Shown here piece after piece: positions 1 to 6,023 of a stretch of 6,023 nucleotides of DNA (position 1 is its first letter; every line of letters starts with the position of its first letter). Source of the DNA: Mariprofundaceae bacterium (GTDB taxonomy: Bacteria > Pseudomonadota > Zetaproteobacteria > Mariprofundales > Mariprofundaceae); assembly GCA_013139875.1 (NCBI GenBank), contig WSZY01000056.1, forward strand, positions 1 to 6,023, written 5' to 3'. The notes beneath the pieces are model-generated. The model saw only the letters and a program-made list of their open reading frames with translations. It made no database searches and was not told where the DNA came from. Both the position numbers and the translations under genes were made by a program.

Positions 1-1
1 T

Positions 2-124
2 AACATGCTGCAATCAATGCAGGTTACCGCCTACCTGCGCGAAGCCCTGAAAGCCATCGCCAGACAAATCACCGGCATCACCGATGTGCGTATTGACCGG
101 CTTGATATCTCCTCCCGACAGTAG
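2..124 (+). CDS. C-terminal fragment of an unrecognised protein (5' end outside window)
   Basis: An open plus-strand frame enters from the left edge and ends at a TAG (122-124), giving about 40 residues. Reading from the in-window Met it runs MLQSMQVTAYLREALKAIAR, then a segment with ITDVRIDRL, ending in SSRQ. The codons look protein-like (many GCC, CTG, ATC and ACC), whereas the opposite strand translates to a Gly/Asp-rich shadow. The pattern of an amphipathic helix followed by a short beta-like strand (TGITDVRIDRLDI) loosely recalls the ends of Asp23/AmaP-type small domains, but this is only a resemblance and I do not assign a family. The stop is 102 bases before the hairpin at 227-255, which could also end this transcript. 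Coding status is fairly likely; function is unknown. Confidence 0.55.
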   Translation, partial: NMLQSMQVTAYLREALKAIARQITGITDVRIDRLDISSRQ

Positions 125-160
125 AAACCGGTCGTTTGGAGGAGTATAAGAAAAGGATTT

Positions 161-220
161 ATGAGCAATCTGAATGGCCGCTTGCGGTATTCGCTGATTA
201 GGATTTCTTACCACTTTTAA
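161..220 (+). CDS. Possible 19-residue small ORF
   Basis: ATG at 161 opens a 19-codon frame (MSNLNGRLRYSLIRISYHF) closed by TAA at 218-220, just before the A-tract of the terminator hairpin. A strong purine-rich GGAGGAG lies at 138-144, but it is 16 bases from the ATG, farther than usual. A weaker AAAAGGA lies at 151-157, only three bases away. The frame is the same as that of the upstream gene, and no stop intervenes between 125 and 217. It could therefore be a short independent peptide, the remnant of a longer 3' end, or chance. The peptide is basic (four Arg) and has no recognisable domain. Confidence 0.2.
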   Translation: MSNLNGRLRYSLIRISYHF

Positions 221-226
221 ATAAAA

Positions 227-255
227 AAAGGCGCTGACTCAGTGCCAGCGCCTTT
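227..255 (-). terminator. Rho-independent terminator of rhlE (possibly bidirectional)
   Basis: A perfect 10-bp inverted repeat, AAAGGCGCTG (227-236) and CAGCGCCTTT (246-255), encloses a 9-base loop. Read on the minus strand, the stem is followed by a run of seven T (complement of 223-229) and begins 9 bases after the rhlE stop codon, which is a classic intrinsic terminator. On the plus strand the tail after the stem is CTGATTTTC, a weaker T-tract. It may also stop transcription arriving from the left-edge gene. Confidence 0.9.
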
Positions 256-264
256 CTGATTTTC

Positions 265-1608
265 TTAACCCTGAGAGGCAGCTCTTTCGCGACGACCCGG
301 ACGTGATGAACGACGACGATTTCCGCCTCCGCTGTTTCCTCCACTCTGTTGGGCATTCCGCTGGCCTGAGCGATGCTGAGAACGCCCCTGCCCACCACGT
401 CTGTTCTGCTGCACGCGACCAGCCTGTTTGACAGGCTCGACATGAACCGAGATATCAGCCTCAAAACCGGGGACATCCACCTGATGGATTTTTTTGCCGA
501 TCAATTTCTCAATACCGCGAAGATGTTTCACCTCTTCATTACAGACCAGCGACATCGCTTCACCCGAACGACCTGCACGGCCGGTACGTCCAATACGGTG
601 AACATAATCCTCTGATACATTCGGTAGCTCGAAATTCACCACATGCGGAAGCTGGTCGATATCGAGCCCGCGGGCCGCGATATCTGTCGCCACCAGCACA
701 CGAATCGCACCCTTCTTAAAATCTTTCAGTGCGTTGGTACGGGCAGTCTGGCTCTTATTTCCATGAATTGCCGCAGCCTGAATACCATCGATCACCAGCT
801 GCTTGGTTAGCTTGTTGGCACCATGTTTGGTACGGGTGAACACAAGAACCTGCTTCCACTCCCCTGTCTGAATCAGATAGGAGAGCATCTCCCTTTTACG
901 TGACTTGCCTACAGGGTGAACCACCTGTGTCACCTGGTGCGCTGTCTCATTGCGTGAAACTTCAATTAGCCTGGGTGATTTCAGGATGCCTGAAGCAAGC
1001 CTCTTAATATCACTGGAGAAAGTTGCTGAAAAAAGAAGCGTCTGGCGATTTTTAGGTATCAGAGCCAATACCTTGCGGATATCATGAATGAATCCCATGT
1101 CGAGCATGCGATCGGCTTCATCGAGCACCAGCATCTCTACCTTTGAGAGATCACACTTTCTCTGGTTGACCAGATCAAGAAGTCGCCCCGGTGTTGCCAC
1201 AAGGATATCAACACCGTGATTGAGCTTGTTAATCTGTGGCTGAATACCGACACCACCAAATACCACGGTAGAGCGCAGAGAGAGATACTTGCCGTAGGTA
1301 ACGATACTTTCGTTGACCTGGGCAGCAAGTTCACGAGTCGGCGTGAGTACCAGCACACGAATATGGCGGCGACCGCCTCTGTTGCTGCTCTGCTCACCAC
1401 GTTCGGCATGCTCACGATTCAGGATTTCCAGCATGGGAAGTGTAAAGCCCGCTGTTTTACCGGTTCCCGTCTGGGCTCCGGCCATAATGTCGTGCCCCTC
1501 AAGGATCACAGGAATGGACTGCGCCTGTACCGGCGTAGGTGTTGTGTAGCCCTGATCAGAGACCGCACGCAGCAGCTCTGGCGAAAGGCCAAGTTTATCA
1601 AATGTCAT
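265..1608 (-). CDS. rhlE: ATP-dependent RNA helicase, DEAD-box, RhlE type
   Basis: This is a cytoplasmic ATP-dependent RNA helicase that unwinds short RNA duplexes. In its family it is linked to ribosome assembly, RNA decay and growth at low temperature. From the ATG at 1608 it has 447 residues with all core motifs in order: Q motif (GYTTPTPVQ, 20-28), motif I AQTGTGKT (45-52), Ia PTRELA (90-95), Ib TPGR (139-142), II DEAD (163-166), III SAT (194-196), V ARGLDID (312-318) and [10 protein letters not shown] (337-344). The last 50 or so residues are a Gly/Arg/Gln/Ser-rich basic tail, as in RhlE relatives, and probably bind RNA. I chose ATG 1608 because family members begin M-S/T-F-D-x-L-G-L. 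An in-frame TTG at 1626 would add METKKY, with a weak AGG about seven bases upstream of it. Neither start has a strong Shine-Dalgarno. The gene is monocistronic, divergent from yaiI and closed by its own terminator. RhlE rather than SrmB, RhlB or CsdA is judged from the N-terminus and overall size. Confidence 0.93.
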   Translation of the reverse strand: MTFDKLGLSPELLRAVSDQGYTTPTPVQAQSIPVILEGHDIMAGAQTGTGKTAGFTLPMLEILNREHAERGEQSSNRGGRRHIRVLVLTPTRELAAQVNESIVTYGKYLSLRSTVVFGGVGIQPQINKLNHGVDILVATPGRLLDLVNQRKCDLSKVEMLVLDEADRMLDMGFIHDIRKVLALIPKNRQTLLFSATFSSDIKRLASGILKSPRLIEVSRNETAHQVTQVVHPVGKSRKREMLSYLIQTGEWKQVLVFTRTKHGANKLTKQLVIDGIQAAAIHGNKSQTARTNALKDFKKGAIRVLVATDIAARGLDIDQLPHVVNFELPNVSEDYVHRIGRTGRAGRSGEAMSLVCNEEVKHLRGIEKLIGKKIHQVDVPGFEADISVHVEPVKQAGRVQQNRRGGQGRSQHRSGQRNAQQSGGNSGGGNRRRSSRPGRRERAASQG

Positions 1609-1644
1609 ATATTTTTTAGTTTCCAACTCGATGCCTGCCGAAGT

Positions 1645-1675
1645 TTGTCCGGACCGGTCTAGGCACAGTTATAAT
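1645..1675 (+). promoter_or_regulatory. Candidate sigma70-type promoter for yaiI
   Basis: A perfect -10 hexamer TATAAT lies at 1670-1675. The best -35 match upstream is TTGTCC (1645-1650, four of six consensus bases), with a 19-base spacer that is longer than ideal. Transcription would start near 1682 and leave a leader of about 160 bases before yaiI. The same AT-rich block read on the minus strand gives TATTAT (1671-1676) and TATAAC (1668-1673), usable as -10 boxes for rhlE, but without a convincing -35. The divergent promoters may therefore overlap. This is inferred from sequence only. Confidence 0.4.
1647..1659. repeat. Two overlapping 8-bp palindromes in the rhlE-yaiI divergent promoter region
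   Basis: GTCCGGAC (1647-1654) and GACCGGTC (1652-1659) are each perfect palindromes sharing three bases. They lie mostly between the proposed -35 and -10 elements of the plus-strand promoter and just downstream of the possible minus-strand -10 boxes. That would be a suitable place for an operator, but short GC-rich palindromes also arise by chance and I recognise no known regulator site. Confidence 0.25.
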
Positions 1676-1685
1676 AAATTAGAAG

Positions 1686-1880
1686 ATGCTGTGCACTGTT
1701 TTCGAGCTGCACGGCTATCATTACGCAGCAAAGACCGAAGCTGCTGCGAGAACTGGCCGCAAGGTAGCTTCAATGGAAGAAATAGCAAGCAATCTGCAGG
1801 GTTTGCACCATGCTGAGAATCATCAGGGAGACTACGTGCCATGCATATCTGGGTTGATGCCGATGCCTGTCCGAAGGTGA
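1686..1880 (+). CDS. Doubtful leader ORF overlapping the start of yaiI
   Basis: A 64-residue frame begins at ATG 1686, about ten bases after the TATAAT box. It runs through the entire yaiI leader and ends 40 bases inside yaiI in a different frame. Its middle (for example [16 protein letters not shown]) looks protein-like, but there is no Shine-Dalgarno before the ATG, so it would need leaderless initiation. The final 13 codons simply overlap yaiI in another frame. No family is recognised. It may be a leader peptide coupled to yaiI or, more likely, an open frame by chance. Confidence 0.15.
   Translation: MLCTVFELHGYHYAAKTEAAARTGRKVASMEEIASNLQGLHHAENHQGDYVPCISGLMPMPVRR
1724..1748 (+). other. 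Hairpin in the yaiI leader
   Basis: CGCAGCA (1724-1730) and TGCTGCG (1742-1748) form a 7-bp GC-rich stem with an 11-base loop. No T-run follows, so it is not an intrinsic terminator. It lies roughly midway between the proposed transcription start and the yaiI start codon, where it could affect leader stability or translation. Further GCTGC copies nearby (1706-1710) offer alternative pairing. Confidence 0.3.
1825..1830 (+). promoter_or_regulatory. Ribosome binding site of yaiI
   Basis: AGGGAG lies ten bases before ATG 1841. It is a reasonable Shine-Dalgarno match at slightly long spacing and supports the chosen start, which also matches the conserved N-terminus of the family. Confidence 0.65.
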
Positions 1881-2296
1881 TTAAAGAGATTCTCTATCGT
1901 GCTGTGAAACGACTGCAGATTCCCATGACAATGGTGGCCAACAAGGCGCTTCATATTCCGAACTCTCCACTAATTCAGATGCTCACCGTAGCCGCCGGAG
2001 CCGATGTGGCTGATGGTGAAATCGTTGCGAGAATGGAGGCCGGAGATCTGGTTATTACCGCAGATGTCCCGCTTGCCGCCGATGTCATTCAAAAAAACGG
2101 CCACGCCCTGAATCCACGTGGCACATTTTACTCCGAGGCCAATGTGAAGCAGTTACTCACCATGCGTAATTTCATGGATAAACTGCGGGGTAGTGGTGTG
2201 ATAACCGGCGGCCCCGGGGCATTCTCCAACAGTGATCGTATGGCCTTTGCCAATCAGCTGGATCGCTTCCTGACTCAGCAGCTTAAAAACCGATAA
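1841..2296 (+). CDS. yaiI: YaiI/YqxD (UPF0178, DUF188) family protein
   Basis: A 151-residue cytoplasmic protein almost the same length as E. coli YaiI (about 152) and collinear with it. The N-terminus [11 protein letters not shown], the block VIKEILYRA (13-21), VITADVPLA (71-79), NPRG (91-94) and TGGP (122-125) are family hallmarks. Fold studies place this family among PIN-like proteins. Acidic residues D6, D8, D55, D58, D69 and D75 are candidates for a metal-binding centre of the nuclease type, but no reaction is established for the family, so I assign no activity. There is no signal peptide or membrane segment. It is divergent from rhlE and separated by 205 bases and a weak terminator-like hairpin from ppdK, so it is probably transcribed alone. 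Family assignment is secure; function is unknown. Confidence 0.93.
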   Translation: MHIWVDADACPKVIKEILYRAVKRLQIPMTMVANKALHIPNSPLIQMLTVAAGADVADGEIVARMEAGDLVITADVPLAADVIQKNGHALNPRGTFYSEANVKQLLTMRNFMDKLRGSGVITGGPGAFSNSDRMAFANQLDRFLTQQLKNR

Positions 2297-2323
2297 TAGC
2301 AGTGTAAAACAGTCGGATTTACA

Positions 2324-2350
2324 GGGAAAAAGCTTTCGCTTTTCTCTTTT
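2324..2350 (+). terminator. Weak candidate terminator after yaiI
   Basis: AAAAGC (2328-2333) and GCTTTT (2338-2343) pair around a TTTC tetraloop. The stem may extend past an A/C mismatch by weak G-T and G-C pairs (2324-2326 with 2345-2347), and TTTT follows at 2347-2350. The stem is AU-rich, so termination may be partial, allowing some read-through to ppdK. It lies 27 bases after the yaiI stop. Confidence 0.4.
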
Positions 2351-2374
2351 ATTCCTCACTCAAGAGGCGTAAGA

Positions 2375-2404
2375 TTTACATACATTCATCAATGACAATA
2401 TATC
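2375..2404 (+). promoter_or_regulatory. Weak candidate promoter of ppdK
   Basis: TTTACA (2375-2380, five of six matches to TTGACA) is followed after 18 bases by TATATC (2399-2404, four of six matches to TATAAT). This would start transcription near 2411 and leave a leader of about 90 bases. No operator or riboswitch that I recognise is visible in that leader; only a 4-bp GTTC/GAAC hairpin (2468-2479) stands out. The call is tentative. Confidence 0.35.
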
Positions 2405-2488
2405 CGGTTTTCACAGTCGGGTTGCCATGTTGGGTCGAGGTTGGAATCAAGGTCCAGGCAGACTTTGGTTCGGCTGAACATATCTTAG

Positions 2489-2494
2489 TAAGGA
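2489..2494 (+). promoter_or_regulatory. Ribosome binding site of ppdK
   Basis: TAAGGA lies seven bases before ATG 2502, a good Shine-Dalgarno at near-ideal spacing. It fixes the start, since the protein from this ATG begins shortly before the conserved GGKGANL nucleotide-binding block. Confidence 0.75.
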
Positions 2495-2501
2495 TACCGT
2501 T

Positions 2502-5264
2502 ATGAGCAACAAACAAGATCAATACGTCTACTCTTTCAATGAAGGAGACGGCAAGAACAAACATCTATTGGGCGGTAAAGGTGCCAATCTTTGTGAAATG
2601 ACACAGATCGGCCTGAATGTCCCTCCGGGTTTTACAATTACGACCGAAGCATGCCTCACTTTTCTGGATCAGGATAACACCCTGCCCGATGGCCTCATGC
2701 AGGAGGTAAAAGATCAGATGAACGCCCTTGAAAAGGCGACAGGCAAAGGCTTCGGAGACACCCATAACCCTCTGCTTATATCAGTTCGATCAGGTTCAGC
2801 GATGTCGATGCCGGGCATGATGGATACCATTCTCAATCTCGGAATGAACAGCGATACGCTGCAGGGCGAGATTGAGCAGACTGGCGACGAACGTTTTGCC
2901 TACGATGCCTACCGCCGTTTTATCCAGTTGTTCGGCAAAGTGGCTCTTGGCATTGATGATGAGCACTTTGATGAGCCGTTTGAAGCCATTAAAAAACGCG
3001 AAGGTGTCAAAGAGGATGTGGGCCTGAGTGCTGAAAACCTGAAAGAGATCGCCACTCTATTCCTTGAAACCGTACATGCTCAGACAGGACGCCGCTTCCC
3101 TGAAGACCCGTATGAGCAGCTGGAACTGGCGATTAAAGCCGTGTTCGGTTCCTGGTCAGGCAAACGTGCGGTCGATTACCGTCGTGAGTTCAATATCACT
3201 CCCGATCTGGCCAACGGTACTGCCGTTAATATCTGCACCATGGTGTTCGGCAATCGCGGCGACGACTGTGCAACAGGTGTGGGCTTCACCCGAAATCCGG
3301 GCACCGGCGAAAACACCCTGTACGGCGAATATCTGGTCAATGCACAGGGTGAAGATGTAGTTGCTGGCATCCGTACGCCGAAACCCATTTCCCAGATGGC
3401 AGATGAGATGCCGGATCTCTATCATCAGCTTGAAGAGCTGCGCAGCAAGCTCGAAACCCACTACTCTGAAATTCAGGATTTCGAGTTTACTATCGAGAAG
3501 GGCATTCTCTACTGCCTGCAGACCCGCAACGGTAAAATGAATACCCATGCGATGGTTCGCACCTCGGTCGAACTGGTTGAAGAGGGGCTGATCAACAAGG
3601 AACAGGCGTTGCTGCGCATTGCTCCTGAATCACTGGAACAGATGCTCTTCCCACGCCTTGATCCCAACGCCGATGTCACACCTTTGGCAACCGGCCTGCC
3701 GGCCAGCCCGGGCGCTGCATGTGGCCATGTTGTTTTTGATGCTGACCGGGCAGTCGCGCAAAAAAGCGCCAATGGCAGACCCCTGATTCTGCTGCGTGAA
3801 GAGACCAAGCCGGAAGATATCCATGGATTTTTTGTATCCGAAGCCATTCTCACCTCGCGTGGTGGCAAAACCAGCCATGCAGCTGTTGTGGCACGTGGCA
3901 TGGGCAAACCCTGTGTGGCTGGAGCCGCCGGTATTGAAGTTGATGTGGTGGCCCGCCGCGCACATATCGGTGATGTAGTCATTAAAGAGGGAGATATCGT
4001 TACCCTTGATGGAACCTCCGGCAATGTCTATCTGGGTGAAGTCGCGACCGTCGAACCAGAGTTCTCCGAAGAGCTTAAAACCCTGTTATCATGGGCTGAT
4101 GAACGTGCTCGCCTGAAAGTGATGGCCAATGCCGACGTCCCTGAAGATGCCGAACGTGCGCTCAAATATGGTGCCATGGGTATCGGACTGTGTCGAACAG
4201 AGCGTATGTTTAATGCATCTGAGCGCCTGCCCATCGTGCTCGAAATGATTGTCTCCGACACGCTTGAACAGCGTCAGGCTGCACTCGACAGACTGTTGCC
4301 TATTCAGCGCCAGGATTTCATTGAACTGTTCACAACCATGTCGCCAAGGCCTGTGACAGTACGCCTGCTTGATCCCCCTATCCACGAGTTCCTGCCTTCG
4401 GAAAATCAGTTAATTGATGATCTGCTGCAACTGAAACATTTGAGGGATTCCATGCGTGGCACAGAAGTTCTTTCTGCAACGCTAAGCCTGCTCTCCACTG
4501 TAAATGGGGTACTGCCACCCATTCAGCAACTGGCTGACTCATCACTGGTTGATGAAGCCATTGAGAAGAAGGAAGCGATTCTTAAGAAGGTTCGCGCCCT
4601 GTTCGAGGTCAACCCAATGCTCGGCCATCGTGGTGTGAGGCTAGGCATCACCTTTCCGGAAATCTATGCCATGCAGATCCGTGCGGTACTTGAAGCAGCC
4701 TGCGAATGCCAGAAAAAAGGGATTGAAGTGCATCCGGAAATCATGATTCCGCAGGTCTGCACCTCCGAAGAGCTTATCAATATCAAAGTGCATGTTGAAG
4801 CCATCAGAAAAGAGGTTGAACAGGCAAAGGGCATAGCCCCGATATTCAAGTTTGGTACCATGATGGAGGTCGTTCGTGCCTGCATGCGAGCTGAGCAACT
4901 GGCCCAGGAAGCCGACTTCTTCAGCTTTGGTACCAATGACCTGACGCAGGCAACCTTCTCCTTCTCACGTGAGGATGCCGAGAACAAATTCCTGCCGATG
5001 TACAACGAAGTCGGCATTCTTCAGGACAATCCATTCGAGGTGCTTGATGCCAATGGTGTCGGCAAGATTATGGAACTCGCTGTCGGCTGGGGCCGAGGCG
5101 TAAAACCTGGCATGAAGATCGGCATCTGTGGAGAGCACGGCGGCCATCCGACCTCCATCCGCTTCTGCCACAGCATTGGCCTCACCTATGTCTCCTGTTC
5201 AGGCCCTCGCGTGCCTATCGCAAGACTGGCCGCTGCCCACGCAGCTCTGCTGGAGTCAAACTAG
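2502..5264 (+). CDS. ppdK: Pyruvate, phosphate dikinase
   Basis: This cytoplasmic enzyme interconverts ATP + phosphate + pyruvate and AMP + PPi + phosphoenolpyruvate. It serves gluconeogenesis, carbon fixation or PPi-driven glycolysis according to conditions. The 920 residues show the expected order. An ATP-grasp-like nucleotide-binding domain comes first (GGKGANL 24-30, SVRSGSAMSMPGMMDT 94-109). The swivelling phosphohistidine domain has GGKTSHAAVVARGMG (454-468), with the phosphorylated His at 459. The C-terminal PEP/pyruvate TIM barrel has LCRTERMF (563-570), RLLDPPIHEFLP (621-632), NPMLGHRGVRLG (704-715), GTNDLTQ (810-816) and GICGEHGG (874-881) with catalytic Cys876. SRxGPR replaces nothing essential: the late SCS-GPRVPIARLAA block is intact apart from local substitutions. 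The protein is longer than the usual 870-890 residues, mainly because of extra sequence at about 633-700. Lys456 stands where Met is usual. The TSH motif separates it from PEP synthase, which has TCH. No PPDK regulatory protein gene is adjacent. Confidence 0.97.
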   Translation: MSNKQDQYVYSFNEGDGKNKHLLGGKGANLCEMTQIGLNVPPGFTITTEACLTFLDQDNTLPDGLMQEVKDQMNALEKATGKGFGDTHNPLLISVRSGSAMSMPGMMDTILNLGMNSDTLQGEIEQTGDERFAYDAYRRFIQLFGKVALGIDDEHFDEPFEAIKKREGVKEDVGLSAENLKEIATLFLETVHAQTGRRFPEDPYEQLELAIKAVFGSWSGKRAVDYRREFNITPDLANGTAVNICTMVFGNRGDDCATGVGFTRNPGTGENTLYGEYLVNAQGEDVVAGIRTPKPISQMADEMPDLYHQLEELRSKLETHYSEIQDFEFTIEKGILYCLQTRNGKMNTHAMVRTSVELVEEGLINKEQALLRIAPESLEQMLFPRLDPNADVTPLATGLPASPGAACGHVVFDADRAVAQKSANGRPLILLREETKPEDIHGFFVSEAILTSRGGKTSHAAVVARGMGKPCVAGAAGIEVDVVARRAHIGDVVIKEGDIVTLDGTSGNVYLGEVATVEPEFSEELKTLLSWADERARLKVMANADVPEDAERALKYGAMGIGLCRTERMFNASERLPIVLEMIVSDTLEQRQAALDRLLPIQRQDFIELFTTMSPRPVTVRLLDPPIHEFLPSENQLIDDLLQLKHLRDSMRGTEVLSATLSLLSTVNGVLPPIQQLADSSLVDEAIEKKEAILKKVRALFEVNPMLGHRGVRLGITFPEIYAMQIRAVLEAACECQKKGIEVHPEIMIPQVCTSEELINIKVHVEAIRKEVEQAKGIAPIFKFGTMMEVVRACMRAEQLAQEADFFSFGTNDLTQATFSFSREDAENKFLPMYNEVGILQDNPFEVLDANGVGKIMELAVGWGRGVKPGMKIGICGEHGGHPTSIRFCHSIGLTYVSCSGPRVPIARLAAAHAALLESN

Positions 5265-5289
5265 GCTTTAGTCTACTGGCTCAGGTAAC

Positions 5290-5324
5290 AAAGCCCTGTT
5301 CATCTAACAATGGCAGGGCTTTTT
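5290..5324 (+). terminator. Rho-independent terminator of ppdK
   Basis: AAAGCCCTG (5290-5298) and CAGGGCTTT (5314-5322) form a perfect 9-bp stem with a 15-base loop, followed by a T-run ending at 5324, 25 bases after the ppdK stop. Because a convergent gene ends at 5335, the element also lies just downstream of that gene and may act in both directions, although on the minus strand the tail (TTTGTT) is weaker. Confidence 0.88.
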
Positions 5325-5334
5325 AACCGGGTGA

Positions 5335-6023
5335 CTAAATCTTCTTTTTTCCGGCGTCAGTCATCGCCTGAAAATCAGGTTCTGAAGTCTCTTTCACAAC
5401 ACGGATATCTTCCCCGAGAAGCATATCGACAAACATCTGGCGTGTCCGCTCAGAGGTATCATGGTATTGACTGAATGGCGTATGTCTCTCCTGTTTGGCC
5501 AGATCGAGTTCAATGCCCCAGATTGGCCTGGCGGAATTGGCCAGCATCGAATAACGGATATCACCGAGTAGCAACTCCTTGCCCGAATAGAGTGCAATAA
5601 AACCATCTGAAAAGAAGTCAAAACGTCTGATATCTTCAGCCATCACCGAAAGCTCTCCAATTTGGGGCAGATCAGAGATCTCGAAACGTTTAACTGACTC
5701 ACCCGGATAAAACTTCTCTTCACCGGTAAAGCCGGCCCTGAAGGCATCAATATGGAAATACCCTTCCGCCTCATAGATGGAACGCCAGAGCAGCAGGTTA
5801 CCCATCGTCGGTTTAACCTCGATGCGTTCAACCTGGTGACCACGTGATTCAGCCAGCACCATGGCCATCACCTCTGCACGCTCATGTTGGGTGAACCCGA
5901 GCAACAGGTAGGAAACTGCAAAGCAGATACCGAATGTGGCATAACGTGGTACCTGTTTCACAGCCGCAAAAACAATCGCAACAATCAGGGCCATTGAAAA
6001 CAGAGGATCAAGGATAGAGATCA
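5335..6023 (-). CDS. Membrane-bound metal-dependent hydrolase, DUF457/YbcI-like (N-terminus outside window)
   Basis: The frame ends at TAG (5335-5337) and stays open past its first in-window ATG (5994) to the right edge. The residues before that Met (ISILDPLFS) fit the conserved IDPL-type segment inside the DUF457 membrane domain, so the true start lies beyond 6023. About 228 C-terminal residues are visible. From Met 5994 there are two hydrophobic helices (about 1-12 and 19-34), then a soluble domain with PTMGNLLLWR (62-71) and GDIRYS (144-149). These blocks are characteristic of the extended proteobacterial members of the YbcI/YdjM (COG1988) group. The metal-ligand His/Asp motifs of the family lie in the missing N-terminal part. 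Family members are inner-membrane proteins annotated as hydrolases with little direct biochemistry, so no substrate can be given. It is convergent with ppdK and shares the terminator region. Assignment is from motif recall and is moderately sure. Confidence 0.75.
   Translation of the reverse strand, partial: ISILDPLFSMALIVAIVFAAVKQVPRYATFGICFAVSYLLLGFTQHERAEVMAMVLAESRGHQVERIEVKPTMGNLLLWRSIYEAEGYFHIDAFRAGFTGEEKFYPGESVKRFEISDLPQIGELSVMAEDIRRFDFFSDGFIALYSGKELLLGDIRYSMLANSARPIWGIELDLAKQERHTPFSQYHDTSERTRQMFVDMLLGEDIRVVKETSEPDFQAMTDAGKKKI

Noticed and set aside
14..214. 66-codon minus-strand ORF at the left edge
   Set aside because: Its composition (Gly/Asp-rich, DAGDLSGDGFQGF) is typical of an antisense shadow, while the plus-strand frame over 2-124 has natural codon use. 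It also runs into the rhlE terminator region without an RBS.
1216..1662. 148-codon plus-strand ORF across the rhlE 5' end
   Set aside because: It is entirely antisense to the conserved helicase core (motifs Q, I and Ia) and has no family features.
1631..1816. 61-codon plus-strand ORF in the rhlE-yaiI gap
   Set aside because: It starts upstream of the proposed promoter, has no RBS, and its Ser/Cys/Arg-rich product resembles no protein. The frame at 1686 is slightly more plausible but is itself doubtful.
3156..3548. 130-codon minus-strand ORF inside ppdK
   Set aside because: It is antisense to the conserved nucleotide-binding domain, with no RBS and no recognisable domain.
3509..4024. 171-codon minus-strand ORF inside ppdK
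   Set aside because: It is opposite the conserved phosphohistidine domain and its Ser/Ala/Pro/Arg-rich translation is the expected shadow of that frame.
1..6023. CRISPR array, tRNA/rRNA genes, insertion sequences, defence or toxin-antitoxin loci
   Set aside because: I saw no regularly spaced repeats, cloverleaf-like sequence, transposase motifs or flanking inverted repeats. All long genes are housekeeping or widespread families.

Overview
The window reads as ordinary chromosomal DNA from a Gram-negative bacterium, most likely a proteobacterium. The evidence is a RhlE-type DEAD-box helicase, a YaiI/DUF188 protein very close to the enterobacterial form, a bacterial pyruvate, phosphate dikinase (PPDK) and a DUF457/YbcI-like inner-membrane hydrolase. 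The gene mix would suit a marine gamma- or zetaproteobacterium, but I cannot fix the class from sequence alone. I see no tRNA, rRNA, insertion sequence, CRISPR array or prophage gene.

Layout, left to right. (1) The C-terminal end of an unrecognised plus-strand gene stops at 124. A 19-codon ORF of doubtful reality follows at 161-220. (2) A strong hairpin with a T-tract (227-255) terminates the minus-strand gene rhlE (265-1608, possibly from 1626) and may also stop plus-strand transcription. (3) A divergent intergenic region (about 1609-1840) carries a consensus TATAAT box, two overlapping 8-bp palindromes, a 7-bp hairpin and a marginal leader ORF. (4) yaiI (1841-2296, plus) is followed by a weak terminator-like hairpin. 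(5) A leader of about 200 bases with a weak promoter candidate and a good ribosome binding site leads into ppdK (2502-5264, plus), the main gene here. (6) A good terminator (5290-5324) separates ppdK from a convergent minus-strand membrane hydrolase gene. That gene's N-terminus lies beyond the right edge (5335-6023, partial).

The genes do not form a pathway. Strand switches and terminators show four or five separate transcription units: RNA remodelling (rhlE), a PIN-like protein of unknown role (yaiI), pyruvate/phosphoenolpyruvate interconversion (ppdK) and a membrane hydrolase. Only yaiI and ppdK share a direction, and 205 bases with a terminator-like element lie between them.

I found no convincing undescribed system. 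The points most worth a second look are the structured, possibly translated leader of yaiI, the enlarged C-terminal domain of the PPDK with a Lys in its phosphohistidine motif, and the short ORF in frame with the amber stop at the left edge.
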